From Limnanthes douglasii subsp. nivea (lineage: Eukaryota; Streptophyta; Magnoliopsida; Brassicales; Limnanthaceae), in the NCBI GenBank assembly GCA_036936605.1, contig JAUPFV010000001.1, positions 209,915,138 through 209,979,137 of the forward strand: a stretch of DNA of 64,000 nt, written 5' to 3'. Of this stretch, positions 19,905 through 34,007 are shown piece after piece (the stretch's first letter is position 1; each line of letters opens with the position of its first letter). The notes below the pieces were generated by a model. The model made no database searches, was not told the origin of the DNA, and saw only the letters and a list, made by a program, of their open reading frames with translations. The translations under genes and the position numbers were made by a program.

Positions 19905-20100
19905 TATTGATGATGTTATAGAATTTGAATTTGGATCCTTTTGTTGCACCACAAAAAAATCTAAATATTATTGTAGAACTCTTTATGACGTTACAAAAAT
20001 TGAAACTAATTTTTTCCATCGCACCATAATGATCCCAATGTTCATTTAGAACTCTTATGACGTTACAAAAGTTGAAAATAAATTCTTGCACCATAAATAT
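19905..20100. repeat. Three diverged tandem units of about 70-76 bp
   Basis: Units start near 19911, 19987 and 20056 with GATGTTATAG or GACGTTACAAAA, followed by an AATTTGAAT/ATTGAAAC/GTTGAAAA stretch and ending in GCACCA. An 80-codon minus-strand frame across them is a by-product of the repetition. Confidence 0.6.
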
Positions 20101-21484
20101 ATGAATACTCTTTTGAGACTCTTTATGAGAATACTTAGCTTAATATGTATACATAGTATTTTATTTTACTTTATTTGGATCTTTATAAAATATTGTACTA
20201 ACTTAAGTTTTAATAAAAAAATTAGAATGTTTAGTTTTGTTTTCATGAATAACTGTAACTATTTATTATCAAGTGGAGATTTTAACAGTGATCTCTAGAG
20301 GAATTGATCATTCTTACGATTATAAGATGATCAAATATGAAAGTTCACATCCTTATCATTTGGATATGAATGAATCATTTCTGATTTTCCTCATAGCCAA
20401 AGTTGTTCACCGATTACTTCCCCGTAAACTAAATATGCTCAAATCTAAATTTGGTAGTGGGTTTTTAAACTAAGGTATCGTACTTTAAACACACATGTTG
20501 TTGGTAAAGGTCATTGTACCATATTTAATAACTACTTTTGAATGTATTGATATAAGAATAAAATTATGCATATTTTAAAAAATGGATCATGATATTTTTC
20601 ACCGAACTATCATATCTTCCTTAGTTGCAGCGATCATGACATATATGATATTTAATTCTTTTACCGGAACACTCTACCATACTCATGTCTTTAAAATATT
20701 TAAATATATCAATAACTCCTAACATAATGAAATATATGCATAATAGATCTATAAGATATATATTAAAAAATATATATATATGTTATCATGGTCCTCTTTA
20801 CATAAGAATATTTTAAAGTTAACTTTCTAAATTTGTTCTAAACACTTATATTGCTATGTATGTGTCTAATTTATTTAATTTTGTTTTCCTCTCCTATATG
20901 TATTATACACGTGTATTAACAGTTAGAAAAGTTAAGAGAGAGTTAAGTACCTCAAGAAAGTAGCTTGTCAATCTCCTCCTGAGAGGTGTAACATGAATGC
21001 TCGTGATAAAGGTACATATAATTATCTAAGTGTTTCAATATGTATTACTGTACAATATATTAGAACGTGTATTATAAAGTATAAAATATAGTTAGTACAC
21101 TATATGTAACTTATTCATTTTTTAACTTTTTTATTCTTGAATCACCATACTTTATACATATGTTTTACCATTCCTTAGTTATGGTAATAAATTGTATATT
21201 CTTCATGAAGAAAAAATGTGATTATTGCATTTGTATTAATCCATCAAGAATCAATAAGAATTAGAAATAAACTGAATTGAAGACCACATCAAATGCGTGA
21301 ATATAATTGTTTTGGTCGAGTCAAGTATCAAACGTCTCATAGATTTTATGAAGTTTTCAAAGGTATTTGTAAACAAAATTCAACTTTTATGCTAAATTAT
21401 ACTTAACCTTATTACATACTTAAAGTTAGTACAACTATAATATCATCCATATTTACTTATATTTTGCTTAGAGAATTTTACTAT
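20101..21484. other. Intergenic, no gene seen
   Basis: AT-rich; the short open frames at 20086-20473 show no recognisable domain and are judged chance. Confidence 0.45.
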
Positions 21485-21680
21485 GCAAGTCTCTTTGATG
21501 GATCCTTCCTTTAGATCATACATCAATCGAACTAATGTCTAAATTATACGATGCTCCCTTAATTACCCATTGTTCAAATATATTTATTGTTGTATAGATT
21601 TAACTAACTAGACTTAAAACTACAACAAGTTGGACTTTTCATCTCTATGGATAAGACTATCTAATTCAAGATATATTTAC
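21485..21680 (+). repeat. Dispersed intergenic repeat, copy 2
   Basis: Diverged direct copy of 17935-18175 (see that entry for shared landmarks), about 3.55 kb apart. Confidence 0.55.
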
Positions 21681-23990
21681 ATTACACACATACTTCTCTT
21701 ACTAATATTAAGAAGATTTTTATCAAGAAAAATAGAATAAAATAAATAACCAAAAACTAAGATGAATAAGTCATTCTATGACAATGTAAATGGCTCTGAT
21801 AAAAATATGAAAACACCTGCTTTTACCTTTTATCGCTCTACTTATAATATAAAAACTTAATGTTTTTTTTCTCTCGAATATGGACTTCTCTCTGTATAAA
21901 ATCTATTTCTTCAAATTGAAAATAATAATTGTACCGCCTAATAAAATAAATTTTCTTGTTTATGTAACCACTTAGAGGTATAAATGAAGTTAAAGGTTTG
22001 TTAGATTTTGAAACAAAATAAATATAATGTTTAATATCTCTCTAAAATAAACTTTTAGCCAACTTTTCTTTTTATCTCTTGGTGTGTAATACTAATTTAT
22101 TTACTTCTAGCTCTCTAAAAGCTCACAAATGTTGGTTTTTACATAATATGAATTGTTAATAGGTAAATAACTCACTTTATAAGAAAACAAGAGACAATGA
22201 AACTCTATTACAACAATTTCCACCTAAATCGAATAATTGTGAAGGAACCTATTAACAGAGAAAGATTATTATTCTAAATAAACCTATAACTATTCAATAT
22301 TTAAAGTCTTATAAATATATTTAAAAAAAATCAACCAACGTACCAAATTGCAGAAAAATTCAAACAATATATAAATGTGCTAAATATGATTACTTTATTT
22401 TATATATTCTTTTTATTCTTGTAGTTTTGCATACTAAATATAGTTTGTTTTAAGAGAAATTGTCTCATATTTCTAGAAGCACTTTTAATCCATCGTATTT
22501 AAATTTGGTTCTTGAACACTATTTCTCATCGCTTCCTTATGATGTTAATTTAGGATCTCATATTCAGGCATATAACTTTGCACCTAAGTTGAATCCTTGT
22601 CACATTTGGTAATTTTTGTATTTGCGGTCTATAAACTAGGAAAATCAGTTTAATTAACGATATATATAGTTGATATTAGTATAATTAATAAAATTTTATT
22701 AATACAATGTAAATCAATGAATACAAAGATCTTTCACTCTTATCCAAGTCATTTAATGATGTAAGGTTTATTCTCACGCCATAAATTTTTTTAATATTTT
22801 TTATTGTTTTAAGACATCCATCATATGTTACCAATGAAAATTATCTTAACATTATTGTAATAACTAATCACAACTCAACCATCAATTTCAAGATATTTAA
22901 AAAATAATCTTAATTTGATTATATACAATATGATACATCCATACAAAATCTAAGACTCAATCATATTTGTTTTCACTTGTAGAAATACATAACACTTTAG
23001 ATTCAAATATAACATATAAAACATCTATATTTGAATAATTAGTATAATCTTAAATTATTTAACACAATAATTTTGTTTCATATAACCAATTTTTTCATAA
23101 TCATAACATACTTTAGAAAAACTAGATTAATATTGGTAGTGGTCTCATTTTAAGTACAACTCATTAACAATTATAAAAAAACAATCAAGTCCAAAATGGT
23201 TAACGCGTTTAACAAATATAATTATAAAAAACATTCAGGATAGTTAACATAGTTAATCAAGGACATGTTCAAACCCTCAAAAATCATAATAGTTAGATTT
23301 GAAATAACATAATCCAAGATATTTAAAAGTTGATATATGAAGGTTTTAAGACATGTGATGATTAATATAAACTAAAGTTAATAATATATGAAATGCGTTA
23401 CCGTATTAATGATTCTTAAAACTTTATTTATGGTCGCAAGTTCTAATGAAATATCTCATAAATATTAATAGATTATGACTTATTTATCTTAACTACTTAG
23501 ATTTTCAATTTATTGTATCTTTGACTGAGTTTTATAGATATCTGAGTACATTAATTGTTGATGAGACAATGATTTAGGCCTAAATAATTGCATCCTTATT
23601 ATTAAGAGTCCTTGCGAGAGTAATGAAGAACGAATTGTTTGATGTTGTTCGAAGTATTTTTAGCTTTGGCTGAAGTCTTATTTGTCTTTGCTGAAGCATC
23701 TATTGTCTTTGTTGAAGCCTATTTTGTTATTTTTTGAAGACTATTTCTTATTTTTCTTGTTTGGATGACATTTGGTTTTTGGATTTGACTTTGTTTTCAA
23801 AATCTTCAATTTGTTATTAACCGTGCTTAAGTAGCCTCTTTAATCCTTAACAAATGATGATGTAAATATTGTCATGCGTCTCTTCTTTATCTCTGGCTCT
23901 TTTTGTTTTATTATTTTCTACTTTGGTTGAGCTTGATATAAAGGTATTCTAGTAGCCTTTATAGCATTTGACGAAGGATGAGGAAGAAAA
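21681..23990. other. Intergenic or decayed LTR DNA, no gene seen
   Basis: AT-rich. The last 400 bases include repeated GCTGAAG/TTTG phrases and could be the remains of the outer LTR of the Tat element that follows, but no matching second LTR was found by eye. Confidence 0.4.
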
Positions 23991-24099
23991 ATGAATCATT
24001 TACTATATTTTTACTATTTTTGTATCAGATGGATTAATTTATTCCTTTATTTTTACTTTTTATGTTAAAATTTTAAGTAGCCCCCCTCCCCCAATTCAT

Positions 24100-26960
24100 C
24101 GGACAAAATTAAGATAAATGCTAAAATATAGAAGGAAATATCTCTGTTTTTGTTTAGTCACCTGAAGCTGAGAAAAGTATATCTCTGTAATCTTTTATGG
24201 GTAAGTATTATACTATCATCATATTCTTTTATATTTTATATCGGTTAAAATCTTAAAATTGGAGGGCATGTCTTTGTTTTTATTAACCACACAAGTTGAT
24301 TGGAACATATTACATGTGTTGACAAGTTTTTTTTGTAACTATGTGTGTGCATTCCTTTATTCAATCTTGATCCATTCTTTTTTAACTACATGTGTACAAC
24401 CCTTTATAATCTTTGAATTAATTTATGGTATTAATTCAGAAAGAAGTCTATGGTTATTTTAGAATCACTTTTTGGGTTAGATGCCCTGTTTTTTATTCTT
24501 TGAATTTCTTTTATCTCATTATTTTTTGTTTGTTTCTTTTATTAATTTTTTTACTTCTTTAAGTTTTTTTTGTGTTATCTCTTGTTTGTTAATTTCATAA
24601 ATAAGCTATAGCAAAATCTTTTCCTTTTTGTAAAAGTTGAGGCAAAAAAAAAAGAATTCTAATAGTTTAATCACTCAACTTTATTAGTCACGAGAGTATT
24701 AGTTCTTTAAAGTTGCAATCCAGTAGTATGGATGATTTTGATGTTCATCTTGTCAAACTGGGTCGGGGAATGATTGTTTGACTGAAGTTCATAAATTATA
24801 TTTTATAGTGCATCCGTATTAATTCTAAATAGGCGTTGAGTGTTTTTAAAATTTTGATAATTGGGCCATAATTAATGAAGTTCTTTTATGATTCCCAAAA
24901 CTTGGGGAAACTCCTCTAGATGTTTATAGTGGTGAGGTTCTTTTCTTCAACTACATTCTTGATGATGGACTTTGTTTTCCTTTAGATATTGATATTACCT
25001 AAGTATTTCATACTAGTTATTTTTTTCGGAGCCAGTTTATTCTGTGGTGTTGGTTTTTACTACTTTCAACCATTATTCTATCAAGGGGTTATTTTGCACG
25101 CTTCTTTGTAAATGTGTTTTTGACTACTTTTAAATTTATAGCCCGAAAAAATAGTTTTGCTTGTTTTAATTGTAGTTAGGCTACCAAGATCGAGAATGAT
25201 CATGGTTCTGTTAATCGTTCCTAAAATTTTAAGTATGAGTATTTGTTTTTCTTTAATATTGTGCATGTTTGATCTTTTCTCATTTTACTCTTCTTCTCAG
25301 CTCATGTTATCAATATACCCATTGATAATCAAATGTTGGGACCATATATGTGAGGTATGCTTACCATAGTAGAGGAATGTAGGAATTCGTTTTCTTCATG
25401 TTCCTCAATTTGGTGCATAAACAACTTTTTGTTTATCAAATTGTGGTCCAACCCAAAGGTCTGAGGGAATTCTATGTCGTCATTTTCTTTAAGGATGTTG
25501 CGACTAATAAGTGTTATAAAAAGAGGACTGTGGGAAAGAAGTTACATGAAGAAATATAATTGGGGAATGTTTTTTCTAAAATAGAACTTCAAAGTAGTGC
25601 AAATGAACATACTTTTAAGAAAACATTTTCTGGTTCTTCAAATGTTATTCATCGACCATCAGGTCGATAAAAAGGAAGAACTCCCACCTATGAATAAGTA
25701 TAAATGTTCAGAGATTTTATGTAATGTTTACCATATTTTCAGTTATTTAAAATAAATATAGTTTGAGTCTTAAATTTTGTACCTATGTATTATGCAATAA
25801 ATATAGTTTGAGTCTTAAATTTTGTACCTATAGTTGAGTCTTCTCAACTGTGGTTTCACAAAATTTGTAGCCTTAACGGATTGTCTTGTTGAATATAATA
25901 CTTTAAGTATAGCACTAATATCTTCGGTTATGTGTAATATTTCTGTTATAAAATAATGATGTTTAATGTCATGTGAGTATATTTTCATAAGGAGCTTTTG
26001 CTTCATCTCCTCATTTTTTTTTGGTGATGATTCTTAAAATAATTACTCAATTTTCTGCACTGACCAGCTAAAGGTCATTACTCATCCATATCTCTCCCTT
26101 AGACCTCGTGAATCGTCATTTAAACCTATGTTTTAAGGTAATATGATTTCTTTACATATTTGTTTAACCATTATGATATTCATTATATGTTTTTGCGTAT
26201 GCAGCTCAATATTAATTGTTTGATCATGTTTCATCTAGCCAAGTTTAATAATTCTGCTCATATGTCAAAACTTCGGTCCCTTCTTAGTGGTGCTTCTCAA
26301 CCCATATCAAGAAAATTTTGTTTAAAGGTTTCTTTTGAATCTAAAATTAAAAATGAAAAATAGTTGCAGACATATCTTGATACTAGCCGGGATAAATAAA
26401 TGTTAATATGCCTTGAATTGTAGTCCCAAGTTGGAAATTTTAAGAATGAATCTGTTTTGTTGTTGTACTGAATATATAATGGCTTGTACAAACTAAGGTA
26501 TTGTTTCTGAATCTATATGGGTGGATTTTTAACAAATGATTTTAGATGCCAAAACCGTAACTAAAATTTCTAAGTTAAACTTATATGAGAAAGTGGATTC
26601 CAAGGTGAAATATTATGGATAAGAGACTTGTTAATGTAATGATCATTCTGAAGAGTATAATCCTTATAAAACTTCAATGATTTCCACTATGCAAGAAGGT
26701 GTAATGGGAACTCACTCTAGATTACTGTGTGATATCCATAAGGAGTATCTTAATATTAGAGTTGATAGTTTTTTGTATAATATTCCTAAGGCTGAGTTCC
26801 CGAAAGGTAGTGGTGTTTATAAAAATGGTACCAAAGTAGATAATGATTAGACGACTATTGCTTCTGCCAAATATGTTGAAGGTGCTGGTATGTGAGCGAT
26901 TGTTTCTTCCCAACTTGTTATTCGTTACTAAATTATTGTACGGACTTGATTTGTGTCACC
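24100..26960 (+). pseudogene. Antisense ORF remnant of the second Tat element
   Basis: The clearest part at about 24900-24995 reads ETPLDVYSGEVLFFNYILDD followed by GLCFPLDIDI, matching the pattern of KLSEIVIYTELFN and GLRLPLDPEI in the copy at 44.5 kb. Later pieces (25400-25680, 26160-26360) continue in broken frames and have no independent match. It is interrupted by a 45-bp tandem duplication at 25751-25831. Confidence 0.5.
25751..25831. repeat. 45-bp tandem duplication
   Basis: AATAAATATAGTTTGAGTCT and following bases at 25751 recur at 25796 with near identity; the second unit diverges after about 36 bases. Confidence 0.85.
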
Positions 26961-27669
26961 ATATATTTGTGTAAAAGCTAAATAGTGTGTGGTTATGTTT
27001 TATATAAGACTATTTTTTATGAGTATTTTTGTTGTTTTTATGTCCAAATGAGTCTGTGTTTGAAACACATTTCGCATTCTTTATTTGTTATATTAATGGA
27101 TCAATTTCAATAGGTCTGAGAAGTATTTTGTTTAACACTTATGTTTTCAACTCAGATTTTTCTATAATTTTCCAAGTATAGTCAGGGTGCATGATTCCCT
27201 CTTAGAGTTTTCTGAAGCAAATTAACCTTATATATTCATAAGGATTAACTCGTCGTCATCCATAGTTTGGTATTATGATAGCTTTATTGAACTTAATGCT
27301 CTTAATAGAACTTTATGTTGACCAATGATTATTTTTTTATCAACTAAGGCCTATTAATTGTTTATCTTAAGAAATATAAGTGTATACATTAAATAAATTT
27401 ATTACTTAAGAAAATAAGTAATCGTTGTTTATCAGCAGACTTTTTATAAGTTTTGTAATTTCTAAAGGTTAGTCTTTGGTAATTTTAGCTATATTTTGTT
27501 ATGTGGATAAGTTATAAGCCATATTTTTTCACGAAAAATGTTTTATTAATGTAGAATACCTCCTCAAAAAGTTTTGGGTTCACCGAGAGAGGAAAAAGGT
27601 ACATCCTCATGATTTGATGAATCTGTTTTATAAGAGTAGTAATTTACAAGCTTTTTACTTCGTATGACT

Positions 27670-28650
27670 ATGGTAGAGTTTTAGATCCTCTATATTCCAA
27701 GCATGTCAAACTTGATTTTTCTTGTCATCTAACAACGTGTAAGTTCTTAGCTTTTTTAGCTTCGTCCCTGAATGATCCTTCCTAATTTTGGCCGAACTTT
27801 CCAAGTCATTTTTCTTGTGTATGTTGGAAAACAATTCGTAACATTATGTTTCCTGGTTCAAAAAGTCTGAACCAAACTTCTGAATTTTATATATTCCTCA
27901 TTGGTGTCGTGTAATTCTCTAATCGATGATGAGCTTTGACTTTTATTTCTTCAACTAGGTCTACTGTTACCCTTTGATCCATGCCATTATTTGATTCATC
28001 ATATGGTGGTATCTTCTAAGATGGCATGCATATCTATAGTGGAACCACTTCTTCCATTACATACACCTTAGCAAGTGGTGTTTCTTCACTGGAAATGTAG
28101 GTATTGTTTGATATGACCGTAAAAAGTATTGTATGGAATCCAACCATGTTTATGATGTTTCTTCCAGCATCTTCTTAATACCATCATTTATATTTTTTGT
28201 TAGTTACTTTGACTTGACCGTTAGACTGAGGATGGAAATGAGAAGTTAATATTTCTTTTATTTTTTTTCTTCGTAGATTTTTTTTCACGCTATCATTTTG
28301 GAATCCAATTTTATTTTTAGCACCAATAACTTTCAAGATTATGTATTTATAACCTGTGCACACTCTTAATATTTGTATTACCTCCGTTTTCGCGATGTTA
28401 TGTATTGGTTGTTCTTTTACCCATTCTGAGAAGTAATATACGACAACTATAATGAATCTTCTCCCTCATTGATCCATCAAAAGTGGTCCCATGAAAATAA
28501 TTCCCCACCTGTTAAACATAATTACCTCGCTTATCATTGCTAGTAAGACTGTTGGTACATGTATCAAATTAACGAATCATTGACATGTGTCACATGTCTT
28601 GAATGCTTGGCTAAACCTCTCTTATGTAGTGTATATGTTTCCAAATCAAT
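27670..28650 (-). pseudogene. Integrase remnant of the second Tat element
   Basis: Minus-strand translation in broken frames gives AWNIEDLK at the C-terminal end (HPWNIEHFW in the better copy), a VDLVEEIK-like stretch near 27950, HPQSNGQV at about 28210-28235, and a YYFSEW-type motif at about 28425-28450 (DYFSKWIEA in the better copy). Confidence 0.7.
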
Positions 28651-28849
28651 CTTATGGACTTTTATTTCATTTTGTATGCCTCATTTTAATCTTTGATTCA
28701 CACTCTTTCTAGAAGATATATTTTTTTATTGGCGTTTGCGGGTATTTTACCTTTTATTCCCTTTATATGGCTATTATTCCTTTAGATATAAAGGTCAAGT
28801 AGAATTTTTTTGGTAGCATTATAGAAGAATTTTTTAGAGTATTATTCCT

Positions 28850-29300
28850 TCTCCTGAAAATGTACATGCTAGTGAAGCGAGTGCTTCGGCTGTAATATTT
28901 TCTACCATCATGACTTCCTTGAATTCAACATTTTCGAATTGAGAAATTGAACGCGATAATTTCTTCAAGTATTAGGTTATGTTCTCCTTTTTATTCCTTC
29001 GGTTTGTCCTGATGGTGGACTAACCCTTAACTAAGAGTTGGTTAATAGTTATACCCTATTGGTTCCGCAGATTTTTGCTAACCAAAGTCCTACAATAACG
29101 GTTTCATAATAAGATTTATTGTTAGATGCCGGAAATCCAAACTTAATTGACTAGTTTAGGATATCTGATGTTGGAGATATGAGTTGAATTCCAGCTCATG
29201 AGCTTTGATTTTTTATTCATACATATGTTCTGACTCTCTAAGTATGTTTTGACTAACAATTCAGTAACATAGGTCTCTCGTATTGGAACTGATTTTTGAA
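28850..29300 (-). pseudogene. RNase H remnant of the second Tat element
   Basis: Minus-strand translation around 29080-29130 gives ASNNKSYYETVI, matching ASNNDSEYEAAIAGLKLA of the better copy; the surrounding frame is broken. Confidence 0.6.
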
Positions 29301-29499
29301 GTCAACCAATGCTTGAGCTTTTATTGTTGTTTATGGCTCAAAATAGATCGTAATCTCTCAATTTTACTGCCCGTTTTGTCAATCTTTTCGAGATTTTGGA
29401 CTTTTGCATTATATGTTTTTGAGTAAATGAGGTTCAAATAATTCTACTATAGGTTTGAAAATATCGTCTAATTTTCTTATCCTTAACTACTAAACCCAA

Positions 29500-30450
29500 T
29501 GCAAGTTTTTTGAATTCTAAATAACTAGTTTTCGTTGGTGATGATGAAATATTTACATAGTATACATGTTTAAATTATCTTTCTTCCTCCCTGATGAGTA
29601 CTACACTTACTAAGTAGTCCATGAATTCTATTTATAAGTACTTCATGTGAGGCAAATAACTTTTTTATGTTGTTGAATGCCTCATCACATGCTAGGGTCC
29701 ATTGAAATTCCATGCCTCTTTCATCACTTGAAAATATGATTGAGATTTGTTTGAGGATCTTGATAAGAATATGTTAATTGTTGCTACCCTTCCGGTCATA
29801 ATTTGGACTTCCTTCATACTCCTTAATGGATCTATTGCCACTATATTATCAAACTGTGTTAGATACACTTCAATAATCTTTTGGCTCACTATGTATCTTA
29901 AGAACTTTCCAATTTGAATGCCAAATGTGTATTTTTCTCGATTGAGGATTAGATTTACTTGTCTAAGCTTGTCAAACATCTCGTTACGATCTGCTAGATA
30001 ATATTCTTCATGCAAGCTAGTTACCAAAATATTATCAATATAAGCTTGTATGTTTCTACCTATTTGAGTTAAAAATATTTATTTACTAGTCTTTAGTCCG
30101 AAAGGTATTAATTTGTAGCAATGTATCCCTCTTTCCTTAACAACATTGTGTATTCACGATCGTATTTTGTCATTTCCATATGATTATATCATGCGAAGAC
30201 ATCCATAAAGGTTAGCAATTTTTTTCTTGATGTTACATCTGCAAGTTGGTCAAATATTTTTATTGCGAAGGGGTCTTTCAGACATGTTTTTTTTAAGTCC
30301 GTAAAGTCCACATGTATCATCCATTTTTAATTTTCATCTTTAACCAATACACGGTTAGTTGTCCATATTAGATAATAAAACTCTTGTATGTGTCCTATGA
30401 CCGTCAATATGTCTATTTAAGCGAGAATCACCAATATCTTTTGTTAGGAA
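29500..30450 (-). pseudogene. Reverse transcriptase remnant of the second Tat element
   Basis: The 111-codon piece at 29692-30027 covers the region after the active site (LRQVNLILNREKYTFGIQIG, FLSRSSNKSQSYF). Just upstream, 30025-30060 gives YIDN in place of YIDD, and 30170-30420 shows a MDVF/YNHMEM-type palm segment. The damaged catalytic box and stops exclude activity. Confidence 0.8.
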
Positions 30451-30999
30451 GTATAAGCCGAAAGTTATTATCGATGACATATGAATTATTTTAGGACTAC
30501 AGTTAGGTCATGGGTACTTCATACGAACATACATAAGTTATTTTAAAAAATTCAAACTTTTGTATGTAAGATTGATTGGGATATTTCAGTCGATCTTCAA
30601 AAGTTTCCATTTTCTATGATTAGTTTTCAGTTTTTTCTGCCGGCAACGCCAACTAAAGAGTTCCTTCACATTATATAATCTCTCCAAAATTACCCCTTCA
30701 TTTTATGGTTGTTATTCTTAGAGATCCAAAAATGTTGCATAACATTCTTTGAATGTTTTCTAGTTTTCTCTTATCACGATCTGTTTACTGTTTATAGGGT
30801 ATCTTAAACACCATATACCATAGATAATACGACACGTATCTGTCGAACTATGATCAGACTAATATGAAATAATATAATGATGGTGCATCTACCACCATGA
30901 AAATACTTCGTATATTTTTTCTGAATTATTGATTCTCAAGGGCTACATCTAGAGTTAACTCCCCTAGTACAATTGCATCTAATCATGCGAAGTTTCTTA

Positions 31000-31320
31000 G
31001 GAATCGTTGACATTGGATTAACATTTGTGCTCATGTTATTCTCTCATACGCTTATTTATATAGGATGTTTGTCGAACTACCAGTGTCTATGATCAACCTC
31101 TTGATCTCCATTTTTGTCGATTATACTGTTATTAGCATCGCGCCATAGTAAGAAGATATCCGTCCCTTTAACTCATCGTCCGAGAATGATGTATTTGGAT
31201 ATGGGTTTATGTATATGTATGAACGATTTTCCTTGCATACTATCTCAATCTTATATGCATACCGTTTTTTTTTCTCTTTTAATGATTCCAGAGTATGGAT
31301 CTCTCTTGACAATCACACAT
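31000..31320 (-). pseudogene. Protease region of the second Tat element
   Basis: 31121-31312 contains SFSDDELKGRISSYYGAMLI, the segment before the protease active site (compare FYEDDLRDIAGPHEDVVVI). The active-site stretch follows at about 31050-31090 in degraded form. Confidence 0.6.
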
Positions 31321-31449
31321 ATGGTTTGTTTGTTTGGGTATGTGTTAGAGTATTCTTCTTCTTTATCTGGATCGACCACTGTGATAACATTTCTACGCAA
31401 TGTCCTTTAATCATTAGCCATGCCCAAGATTTGTCTGTTTGGAACATCT

Positions 31450-32400
31450 TGTGTTGAACTACTAAATGTGGTGCTCCATATCTCATTTTCCAAAATACTT
31501 GTGGATTTTGTGACTATTACATATGGTTGCATGCTGTGATATAATATGTCTCATTTTAGCAGCGACTCCTTATCTAGATGAGCATTCGCATCCTCATAAT
31601 AGTCAATTAGACCATACGTGAGCAGGTATACATGTTGTAACCCTGCCCTTTTAACTTCAGAACCCTTGGTTTGGTATTATGTCTCGGTCTGTGCGGCTGG
31701 TAATCCTGATTTAGGTGTATGTACCCTATTTGGTAATACGTGATGCCTTGAGTCCATTCAAATATCTCATTCGTATGTTGCTACCCTTCTACAGGGTTTC
31801 GTGAATGACATGGTGGCACTTTCTATGTGTTTTGGGACATACCTAGTGGAGTAACTTGGTTTTAGTGATATGTTGGATGATATCCATGGTATTGAGGATA
31901 TCCCGATAGAGTCATGTATCCTAGTAAGGCCAGAGGCTATCCCGACATCGACCTCAGAGTTGGTGGTACTCTAATATTCACAATGTTTGTTTCTACCTGA
32001 GGTTCTCTTCTCCTCTCATTTTTGTCCATACCTAGAAATATGGGTTGTGCTCCTCATTCTGCTTGCCTTATTTGTGAGTTCCTTTGTAAGTTTTTTTTTC
32101 TTAAAGGGTTACTTTTATAGAGAATCTTTTAGCATTCCTGAAGTTACAACATCTCGTTCATCATTATCCATTGTCTGGTTGATAGATTTGACTTTGAGGA
32201 CCTCGAATAACAACTATTCATGCAACAATAGAATTTTTTTAGTATGTACCTCTCTTGACTACTGAACCAAACGCTCGATCTCGGTTGGAGGTAATACAAT
32301 ATCCTTTTTGGCATCGGGGCCTTGGGCTGTCCATTTCAGTATTCCACATCAAGCTCCTCGTCTACAAACATGTTGATCATATCGTTGGAATTCGACATTA
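31450..32400 (-). pseudogene. Gag remnant of the second Tat element
   Basis: Placed by its position beyond the protease. Only faint Gag-like composition (Gly/Tyr/Gln-rich stretch near 31.7-31.95 kb on the minus strand) is visible and no core motif is readable. Identity rests mainly on context. Confidence 0.4.
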
Positions 32401-32450
32401 GTTATTTGATTTTTGGATTGTTCTGATTCTAACGAGAAGAAAGTTATCGT

Positions 32451-33585
32451 TGTCACAAACGAAGCCAATTTATATCATAGTTATCAGTCGTTAGGTTTAT
32501 CAAAACAAAATTTAGAGTTAGAGTGAAATGGAAAGTTTTAGAAACATAAATGATTACTGAAAAACAAATGTAACAATGAATAAAATTCTTCTTTTTGTTA
32601 ATAATTGTTAAACCTTGATTTATATGTTTCGTGTCACAATAAAGTATCTTTTAGGTATTATCAGATTACGATATTCCTTTATTTTTTAACTACATAGATT
32701 TGTAGTTATTATATTTTTATGTGAGCTTTTCTATATTTTTGAATATTTAAATTGTTGGTGGACTAACTGTATCATTATCAATTATAATAATAATACAAAA
32801 CCTATAATTTCATATCCAAAGCCTTACAAATATTATGAAAATTTAAAATACAAAATAAATATATAAAAAATATATTTACCCACATTTTTGCAAATTCATG
32901 TTTTTATGAGAACCCTGCTATCTCTCTGAAATCCTAAATAAATCTTAAGTTCGTATTTCTTGCAGGTTTCTAATTGAATTTATCCTGCTTCCCATATTCA
33001 AATAGTTCTATCAATCTCAGGGTTTGAAAATAATGTAAAATTCATTATTTGGACACCTAACTAGGGTTTGAGCAAACTTCGTTTGTTAAGGTTTCTTTTC
33101 ATTCATAAAATATATTCAAAGACTACGATGTTTGGATAAAATAACTTTTGAATCTGGTAAGTACTTTTGACGTTTAGCGTTCATTCTTGGCATGGTTTCA
33201 TAAAGAGATTCGAAAGAGATTCACGAGAATAACTTAAATCATGTCACTAGCACAGTGGTACATCCCTAACCCTTAGATTTCTCACCAGTACTATCACGTG
33301 GACGGTCTCGATTCCGTTGGCTTGTAGCGGCATCCCACTGTTAAATTATGAGGGGCATTGATATGTATAGACACTGCGCCAAGTAAGCTTTTTTAGATTC
33401 TGATTCTCTCTTATTGCCTTCTCTCTCCCATTCTATGTAGAAAGATAGAGGGCCTGTTTGGTTCTCCAAAGATTTCAACTTATCTGTTTTTCTTTCTTTC
33501 TTTATTCTGATACACTCGAGAGATATTAAACAAAATGATAATAAAAAAGAATGATAAGATATGATTATACAAGAGTATAATTTCG
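32451..33585. other. Intergenic or decayed LTR DNA, no gene seen
   Basis: AT-rich sequence that may include the outer LTR of the second Tat element; no ends were found. Confidence 0.4.
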
Positions 33586-33705
33586 TAATTACATATTTAT
33601 GTTGTTAGCGGTATACCAGAATTAACATTTCAATAGTGGTGTTGTTAATTACATATTTATGTTGTTAGCGGTATACCAGAATTAATATTTCAATAATGGT
33701 GTTGT
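33586..33705. repeat. 60-bp tandem duplication
   Basis: Two adjacent 60-bp units beginning TAATTACATATTTATGTTGT, at 33586 and 33646, with only two or so differences, so it is recent compared with its surroundings. Confidence 0.93.
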
Positions 33706-34007
33706 TTTAGTTGTATTAATGTTGGTTTTGGTTTTTTTTGTTGCGTAGGTAAAAACTATTGAAATTATTTAGTTTTTGAGTCGTGATTTAGTTGTAAAAT
33801 TGTTTAGAAACAGTAAGGGTTGATACCAGTTATAGAAGAATGGTCAATACAGACATAATACAGACATGTGTTTAGTTGAAGGAGACTAAACCAAAACAAG
33901 GTGGTTCGAATCGAGCCGATAAAAAACCTCATTCTAATTCGAAGTGCGCTGGATCCTGCCGCTACTAGATCTCTTATATTGTTTAAGGTTATTTCAGTTG
34001 TTGGTTA

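Larger units (their letters stand above)
24000..32450 (-). mobile_element. Second decayed Tat-type gypsy element
   Basis: Broken antisense ORF on + (24.1-27.0 kb) followed on the minus strand by integrase (27.67-28.65), RNase H (28.85-29.3), RT (29.5-30.45), protease (31.0-31.2) and gag (31.45-32.4 kb). The order equals that of the elements at 2.9-14.9 and 42.7-53.5 kb. LTR ends are not recognised, so the limits are approximate. Every frame is broken. Confidence 0.75.

Noticed and set aside
20086..20473. Two adjacent plus-strand frames as a small gene
   Set aside because: AT-driven composition, no domain, no promoter or splice context supporting them.
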